Positions 6,175 through 9,739 of a stretch of 9,739 nt of DNA are shown in pieces. Position numbers and translations under genes: made by a program. Positions within the stretch are counted from its first letter, which is position 1, and each line of letters starts with the position of its first letter. The notes under the pieces were generated by a model. That model was given only the letters and a program-made list of their open reading frames with translations, did not search any database and was not told the origin of the DNA. Location of the stretch: assembly GCA_035495315.1 (NCBI GenBank), contig DATJGF010000117.1:1-9739 (forward strand). The letters are read 5' to 3'. This DNA is from DATJGF01 sp035495315 (GTDB lineage Bacteria; Verrucomicrobiota; Verrucomicrobiia; Limisphaerales; UBA8199).

Positions 6175-8268
6175 ATGAAGACTCCCCCCCTCCTGCTTGG
6201 CGTGACACTGCTCTTTTGGGGCTGGCAAACCGGCTACCTTCCCGCCGGGTTGGCCATCGGCGCTGCCGTCGAAGGCGCTCGCCTGATTAAAGCGCGGTGG
6301 GAGTTTTCGGATGAGGATTTCACGCGAATCTGGACGTTTTGCACGTTGGTCTTTCTGGCAGCGGCTGTCTTCGCCTTTACCAGCAATCAAGGCCCCGCCG
6401 GTGTTCGCGGGTTCCTCGATAACCCCAACTTTTTCACACAGCGCAATGCCAGCGCCGCCACGGCCCGGACCGCGGCATCTCTCGTTCGCTGGTTACCGAT
6501 GGTATTCTGTCTGTTTATTGCCGCCCAGGCCTATAGTTCGCGGGAACGGATCCCGCTCGAGACGATTTCACTGATCCTCCGCTGGCGTTGGAAGCGCGCG
6601 CAAAGGTTGGGCCAGCCTCCTCCTGCCTCCTACACGGTTGATGTCTCCTATCCGTATTTCGCACTGTGCCTTTTCGCAGCCAGCGTTCATTCAGCCGACG
6701 ACACGAGCTTTTTTTGGGGACTCTGCATTCTGCTGGCGTGGGGCCTGTGGCCCCTGCGTGCTCGCCGCTTTAGTCCGGCCACCTGGGCTTTGATGTTTGG
6801 ACTCGGGATCGCTTTGGGCTTTTTTGGACAGAGCGGCGTCGGACATGTGCAAGCTTACCTGGGCAACTTCAACCCACAGTGGTTGGCCGGTTTCGGCAGG
6901 CATCGGTTCGACCCTGCGCAGACTCGGACCGAAATTGGAACGCTCGGGCGGATCAAAAACTCGAATCGCATCGTGGTTCGGGTCGAGACGAAGAACGGAC
7001 CGCCGCCCCCGGTGTTGCGCGAAGCCAGCTATCGATTTTTCAAAGGCCAGACCTGGTCTGCCGAACAACAATTGAGCGAAAAGGATTTCTTCAACATCCA
7101 TCCGACGAACGAAACGACCTATGTTCTCGTTCCGGACAAGCCGGTCTCGCGGGTCGCGACGGTCGCGTGTTACCTCGATAGAGGTAAAGCGCTCCTCCCC
7201 TTGCCCGAAGGCAGCGGACGCCTCGATAATCTGGCCGCTTATATTCTCTCCAAGAATTCCCTTGGAGCGGTTATGGCCGAGGGTCCCGAGTTGGTCGTGT
7301 TCGATGCTTCTTACGGCCCGGGGGAAACGCTCGATTCACCTGCCAATCAGTATGATCTCGATGTTCCGCCAAGAGAAAAATCTGCTCTCGAGCAGATCGT
7401 TTCGGAATTGCATTTGCGCGGGCAGACGGCCGAGCAGGCGGTTCGAACGATTAACACCTTCTTCCTTACGAAATTCACTTACAGCACCTGGCAGGGTCCG
7501 AGCCGCCACATGAACCGCGACGAAACCGCCTTGAGCCGATTCCTGCTGATTACGCGCAGCGGGCACTGCGAGTATTTCGCCACGGCCGGTGTTTTGCTCT
7601 TGCGGCAAGCGGATATCCCTGCCCGCTACGCTGTCGGATTCGCCGTCCACGAAGGTGCGGGGAACAAATACGTCGTGCGCCAGCGCGATGCCCATGCGTG
7701 GTGCCTCGTCTGGCAGAGAAACACCGGCATCTGGCAGGACTTTGACGGCACACCCAGCAGTTGGATAGAACTTGAGGCCCGTCGCAACTCCCAGGTCCAG
7801 TGGTTGCTCGACTCATGGTCTCGCATCACGTTTGAATTCTCCAAGTTTCGTTGGGGGCAAAGCCACTGGCGGCGATACCTTCTGTGGGCTCTTATACCTG
7901 CATTGTCACTGCTCCTTTATCGGATCCTTTTTCAAACCCGCCGCCGTTTCCTTCGAGTTTCTGCACAGAATGCCCAGGGCGTTGCCTGGCCCGGGCTGGA
8001 CTCCGAATTTTACGAACTGGAGAAAAAGCTCATCGCGCGAGGTTTGCCTCGCCAGCTAAGCGAACCTTTGTCCGAATGGCTTCGTCGCGCCGCCGAAGAG
8101 CCCGCACTCGAAGACCTTCGCGTTCCACTTCAGCAGTTACTAGGGCTGCATTACAGATATCGTTTCGATCCCCATGGCCTGACTCCAAACGAACGCGTCC
8201 AACTCCGTCGCGAAGCTAAAGCCTGCCTCACCAAAATCGACCAACCGGTCGCCGTCGCTGCTGACTGA
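6175..8268 (+). CDS. TgpA-like membrane protein with transglutaminase-like domain
   Basis: The 697-residue inner-membrane protein has the TgpA layout. Hydrophobic segments lie at about 6-32, 52-69, 104-119, 158-172, 178-194 and 202-219. An extramembrane region (about 230-560) carries the transglutaminase-like domain. A further membrane segment spans 567-585, and a soluble C-terminal tail (about 600-697, with EFYELEKKLIARGLPRQLSEP) resembles DUF4129. The papain-like catalytic triad is complete: Cys465 in SGHCEYFAT, His507 in RDAHAW and Asp524 in DFDGTP. This predicts a cysteine peptidase or amidase/transferase working on the outer side of the membrane. Pseudomonas TgpA is reported as important for viability, but its natural substrate is unsettled. 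The context (last gene of the MoxR-DUF58-transglutaminase cluster, 9-bp spacing) fits a three-part complex with the cytosolic ATPase. The ATG follows the DUF58 stop closely and has no Shine-Dalgarno sequence, so translational coupling is likely. Confidence 0.92.
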   Translation: MKTPPLLLGVTLLFWGWQTGYLPAGLAIGAAVEGARLIKARWEFSDEDFTRIWTFCTLVFLAAAVFAFTSNQGPAGVRGFLDNPNFFTQRNASAATARTAASLVRWLPMVFCLFIAAQAYSSRERIPLETISLILRWRWKRAQRLGQPPPASYTVDVSYPYFALCLFAASVHSADDTSFFWGLCILLAWGLWPLRARRFSPATWALMFGLGIALGFFGQSGVGHVQAYLGNFNPQWLAGFGRHRFDPAQTRTEIGTLGRIKNSNRIVVRVETKNGPPPPVLREASYRFFKGQTWSAEQQLSEKDFFNIHPTNETTYVLVPDKPVSRVATVACYLDRGKALLPLPEGSGRLDNLAAYILSKNSLGAVMAEGPELVVFDASYGPGETLDSPANQYDLDVPPREKSALEQIVSELHLRGQTAEQAVRTINTFFLTKFTYSTWQGPSRHMNRDETALSRFLLITRSGHCEYFATAGVLLLRQADIPARYAVGFAVHEGAGNKYVVRQRDAHAWCLVWQRNTGIWQDFDGTPSSWIELEARRNSQVQWLLDSWSRITFEFSKFRWGQSHWRRYLLWALIPALSLLLYRILFQTRRRFLRVSAQNAQGVAWPGLDSEFYELEKKLIARGLPRQLSEPLSEWLRRAAEEPALEDLRVPLQQLLGLHYRYRFDPHGLTPNERVQLRREAKACLTKIDQPVAVAAD

Positions 8269-8284
8269 CCATTCAAAGTCAGAG

Positions 8285-8303
8285 TTCGGAGTGCGGACTT
8301 CAA
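8285..8303 (+). repeat. Short motif shared with the 2415-2437 gap
   Basis: TTCGGAGTGCGG followed by CTTCAA occurs 16 bp after the transglutaminase stop. A near copy (TTCAGAGTGCGG, 11 of 12 bases, then CTTCAA five bases later) lies in the gap at 2415-2437. Both are intergenic and in the same orientation. They may be remnants of an interspersed repeat. With only two short copies in view, chance cannot be excluded. Confidence 0.3.
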
Positions 8304-8318
8304 TGATAGGCTTCCTTT

Positions 8319-8394
8319 GGTAGGGACGGCTCGCCGAGCCGTCCGCTTTCCTACACAAAAACGGGACCGGCCGGCTCGGCGAGCCGGCCCTACC
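8319..8394. repeat. REPIN-like element: two inverted palindromic units
   Basis: The 76-bp element begins GGTAGGG (8319-8325) and ends CCCTACC (8388-8394). Each half holds a perfect palindrome with 10-bp arms around one central base: GGACGGCTCG/CGAGCCGTCC (8324-8344) and GGCCGGCTCG/CGAGCCGGCC (8369-8389). The halves are inverted copies of one unit and differ by a paired change (A-T in one, C-G in the other) that keeps the stem intact. This is the architecture of REP doublets (REPINs), which are non-autonomous repeats mobilised by RAYT (TnpA-REP) transposases. It sits between two convergent genes and may also help end both transcripts, although no T tract follows. No target-site duplication is seen. 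Confidence 0.8.
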
Positions 8395-8443
8395 ATTTAT
8401 ATGAGATGGATTGTACATTCATAAGCCCCCTTCGCCTCATGAA

Positions 8444-9544
8444 TCAGTCCGAAACCGCCTTGAACGGCAGAGCCACAACCCGCGCTGAACTTGTGCCTTC
8501 CGTTCCCCGGAGTTCCAACTCCGTCCCGATTTCGCCGGCATCACGGCGGATGATTGCCAGCCCTATGTTCTGATTCAACGACTGCGATACCACCGCGCTG
8601 GTTATGCAACCTACCTCCTTGTCCGCGCGGAAAAGCTTTTCCCCTTTTGCCGGCAAAGGCTTCAGGCCCCGCGCCAGGATCAGCCCACGCAATTCGCGAT
8701 TCACATGCCCCATGGTGTGAATCCGGTTTAGGACTTCTTGCCCGATGTAACATCCCTTGTTGTAACTCACCGCGCTCTGCTCGATCCCGCATTCCTGCGG
8801 AAAATTCGTGTCGTCCATATCGACACCGAATCGAGGAATTCCCGCCTCGATCCGCGTCGCCTCGAATGCCTCCCAGCCACCGCCTCGGCCCCCGACCGCT
8901 TGCGCCGCGGCAAGCAATTTCCGCGCGAGCGTTTCGAGGACTTCGGCGGGCGCGAAGAGATCAAATCCCGTTCGCCCTAATCGCGGCACATTCATCAGGT
9001 AAACCTCACCCAGATTTGGGTCTGACGATTTCGTAAAGCTGTATTTTTCGTTGGGGCACTGCTGGAAAACGCCTGACGAGATGATCACCTTTTCGGCTTG
9101 CGGCCCTTGAACGCTCAGCAGTCCGTACAAAGCGCCCACGTCAACCACTTGCACATCATCGGCGACGACATACTTCCCGAGGCGCTGGGTGACGTCTTCT
9201 GTCAAGCCGGGCTCAAAATCCAGCAGCAACTCATCCGTCAGACAAAAAATGTTGAGATCACTCTCCATCCGGCCTTTGGTGTTTACTAGTGCCGCGTAAG
9301 AACCCTGGCCCGGCTGCAAACCCTTAATGTCGTTCGTGACCTGGCCATGCAAAAAGCGGACCCGGTCAGCACCGGTTAGGCAAACCCGGCCGCGGAAGCT
9401 CAAGTCGATGAGCATGGCGCGTTCCTGCAGCGCGGCGTGTTCCGCGGCTTGATCCCCGTAATCGAGCACAACTTCGGCGCCCGCTACGGTGCCGAAGCGT
9501 GCCGCTAATGAACTGTGAAAATTGTGTAGCAACAACGAGTGCAT
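8444..9544 (-). CDS. ygfZ: YgfZ/GcvT-family folate-binding iron-sulfur protein maturation factor
   Basis: The 366-residue cytosolic protein, counted from the ATG at 9544, is of usual length for the longer YgfZ proteins. These share the folate-binding fold of the glycine-cleavage T protein and help make or repair certain iron-sulfur enzymes, including the MiaB tRNA-modifying enzyme. The N-terminal GcvT-like domain shows DLSFRGRVCLTGADRVRFLHGQ (residues 47-68), then GSYAALVNTKGRM (81-93). The YgfZ signature NKGCYIGQE (262-270) carries the conserved Cys265, followed by HTMGHVNREL (276-285). EAFEATRIEAGIPRFG (225-240) is also typical. A TTG at 9673 would add 43 residues with no family resemblance, running through a hairpin and a candidate promoter, so the ATG at 9544 is chosen. 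No Shine-Dalgarno sequence precedes it. It stands alone and converges on the transglutaminase operon. Confidence 0.9.
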   Translation of the reverse strand: MHSLLLHNFHSSLAARFGTVAGAEVVLDYGDQAAEHAALQERAMLIDLSFRGRVCLTGADRVRFLHGQVTNDIKGLQPGQGSYAALVNTKGRMESDLNIFCLTDELLLDFEPGLTEDVTQRLGKYVVADDVQVVDVGALYGLLSVQGPQAEKVIISSGVFQQCPNEKYSFTKSSDPNLGEVYLMNVPRLGRTGFDLFAPAEVLETLARKLLAAAQAVGGRGGGWEAFEATRIEAGIPRFGVDMDDTNFPQECGIEQSAVSYNKGCYIGQEVLNRIHTMGHVNRELRGLILARGLKPLPAKGEKLFRADKEVGCITSAVVSQSLNQNIGLAIIRRDAGEIGTELELRGTEGTSSARVVALPFKAVSD

Positions 9545-9594
9545 GTAAGTTACGCCCAATTTACAAGTGAGTGCGTGAAATGCCAACTGACCGG

Positions 9595-9624
9595 ATTGTA
9601 GGAGACGACGTAAGGAGACTCCAA
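9595..9624 (-). promoter_or_regulatory. Candidate promoter for ygfZ
   Basis: On the minus strand TACAAT (9600-9595, five of six matches to TATAAT) is preceded after 18 bp by TTGGAG (9624-9619, matching the TTG of the -35 box). The predicted start near 9588 gives a leader of about 44 nt before the ATG at 9544, which agrees with the shorter reading of ygfZ. The -35 match is weak. Confidence 0.3.
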
Positions 9625-9628
9625 TTTG

Positions 9629-9660
9629 GTTCGTTGAGTTCTCAGAGTCTGCCAACGAAC
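9629..9660. repeat. 8-bp perfect inverted repeat upstream of ygfZ
   Basis: GTTCGTTG (9629-9636) and CAACGAAC (9653-9660) are exact inverted copies separated by 16 bp. The pair lies just upstream of the candidate ygfZ promoter, a position suited to a dimeric regulator site. A hairpin or terminator of an upstream gene is the alternative. There is no T tract on either side. Confidence 0.4.
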
Positions 9661-9680
9661 GGTTCGATCGCAAAAGAAAT

Positions 9681-9715
9681 CCCCCTCACCCCTACCCTCT
9701 CCACAAGGAGAGGGG
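9681..9715. repeat. CCCTCTCC/GGAGAGGG hairpin repeat at right edge
   Basis: A perfect 8-bp stem (CCCTCTCC 9695-9702, GGAGAGGG 9707-9714) with a 4-nt ACAA loop is preceded by a pyrimidine-rich CCCCCTCACCCCTA. Repeats of this type (C-rich run, then a GGAGAGGG hairpin) occur between genes in many bacteria and are generally considered dispersed palindromic repeats. The copy lies outside ygfZ if the ATG start at 9544 is right. No gene is visible in the last bases of the window. Confidence 0.6.
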
Positions 9716-9739
9716 AAGCCTGCGGACGCCTGGAGAAGT

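Noticed and set aside
5881..6390. Long open frame opposite the DUF58/transglutaminase junction (169 codons)
   Set aside because: It is antisense to two strongly supported genes, has low-complexity composition and no recognisable domain; it follows from the codon bias of the opposite strand.
3749..8268. MoxR ATPase plus DUF58 plus transglutaminase-fold protein as a new defence or conflict system
   Set aside because: The trio is a well-known, widely conserved housekeeping-type cluster; all catalytic motifs match the standard families and there is no effector, mobile context or phage-related gene nearby.
8319..8394. REPIN-like element as a strong intrinsic terminator
   Set aside because: Neither strand has a T tract directly after a hairpin; termination may occur but is not supported by the classic signature.
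9545..9673. 43-residue N-terminal extension of YgfZ from a TTG
   Set aside because: The added residues resemble nothing in the family, start with a non-ATG codon, and run through a candidate promoter and an inverted repeat; the ATG at 9544 fits family length.

Overview
The window is chromosomal and gene-dense, with moderately high GC. Its gene families and the style of its intergenic repeats suggest a free-living (soil or sediment type) member of the Verrucomicrobiota, perhaps the Pedosphaera/Limisphaerales side. This assignment is an inference from protein style and repeat types; the sequence contains no rRNA or other phylogenetic marker. There are seven convincing protein-coding genes. I see no tRNA, rRNA, CRISPR array, prophage or transposase.

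Layout. Bases 1-283 are non-coding and hold a possible terminator for the leftward genes. Bases 284-3633 carry three leftward genes, in transcription order: a DegT/DnrJ/EryC1/StrS-type PLP aminotransferase, a Gfo/Idh/MocA-family NAD(P)-dependent oxidoreductase, and a NagB-type glucosamine-6-phosphate deaminase. The gaps between them (about 190 and 134 bp) are wide for a tight operon. The oxidoreductase-nagB gap holds an inverted repeat built of 10-bp units that reaches to within 2 bp of the nagB start. Bases 3634-3748 form a divergent promoter region. Bases 3749-8268 carry a compact rightward operon: MoxR-type AAA+ ATPase, DUF58 protein, and a TgpA-like membrane transglutaminase-fold protein. 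Bases 8269-8443 separate two convergent genes and carry a REPIN-like pair of inverted palindromes. Bases 8444-9544 encode, leftward, a YgfZ-type folate-binding iron-sulfur protein maturation factor. Its upstream region carries hairpins, including a common 'CCCTCTCC..GGAGAGGG' repeat at the right edge.

How the genes may work together. The MoxR/DUF58/transglutaminase trio is a widespread conserved cluster. The ATPase and the DUF58 protein probably act as a cytoplasmic chaperone-like pair for the membrane protein, whose papain-like catalytic domain faces outward. The leftward trio all belongs to sugar/amino-sugar families (transamination, oxidoreduction, deamination of GlcN6P), but a single shared pathway cannot be proven from sequence. 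YgfZ is a stand-alone housekeeping gene.

I did not find a clear new multi-gene system. The points most worth a second look are: the REPIN-like element with a compensatory base-pair change between its two halves; the 10-bp iteron-like inverted repeat touching the nagB translation start; replacement by Ala of the residue aligned with catalytic Asp141 of E. coli NagB; two mutually exclusive hairpins in the aminotransferase leader; and the absence of a Shine-Dalgarno sequence upstream of all seven genes.
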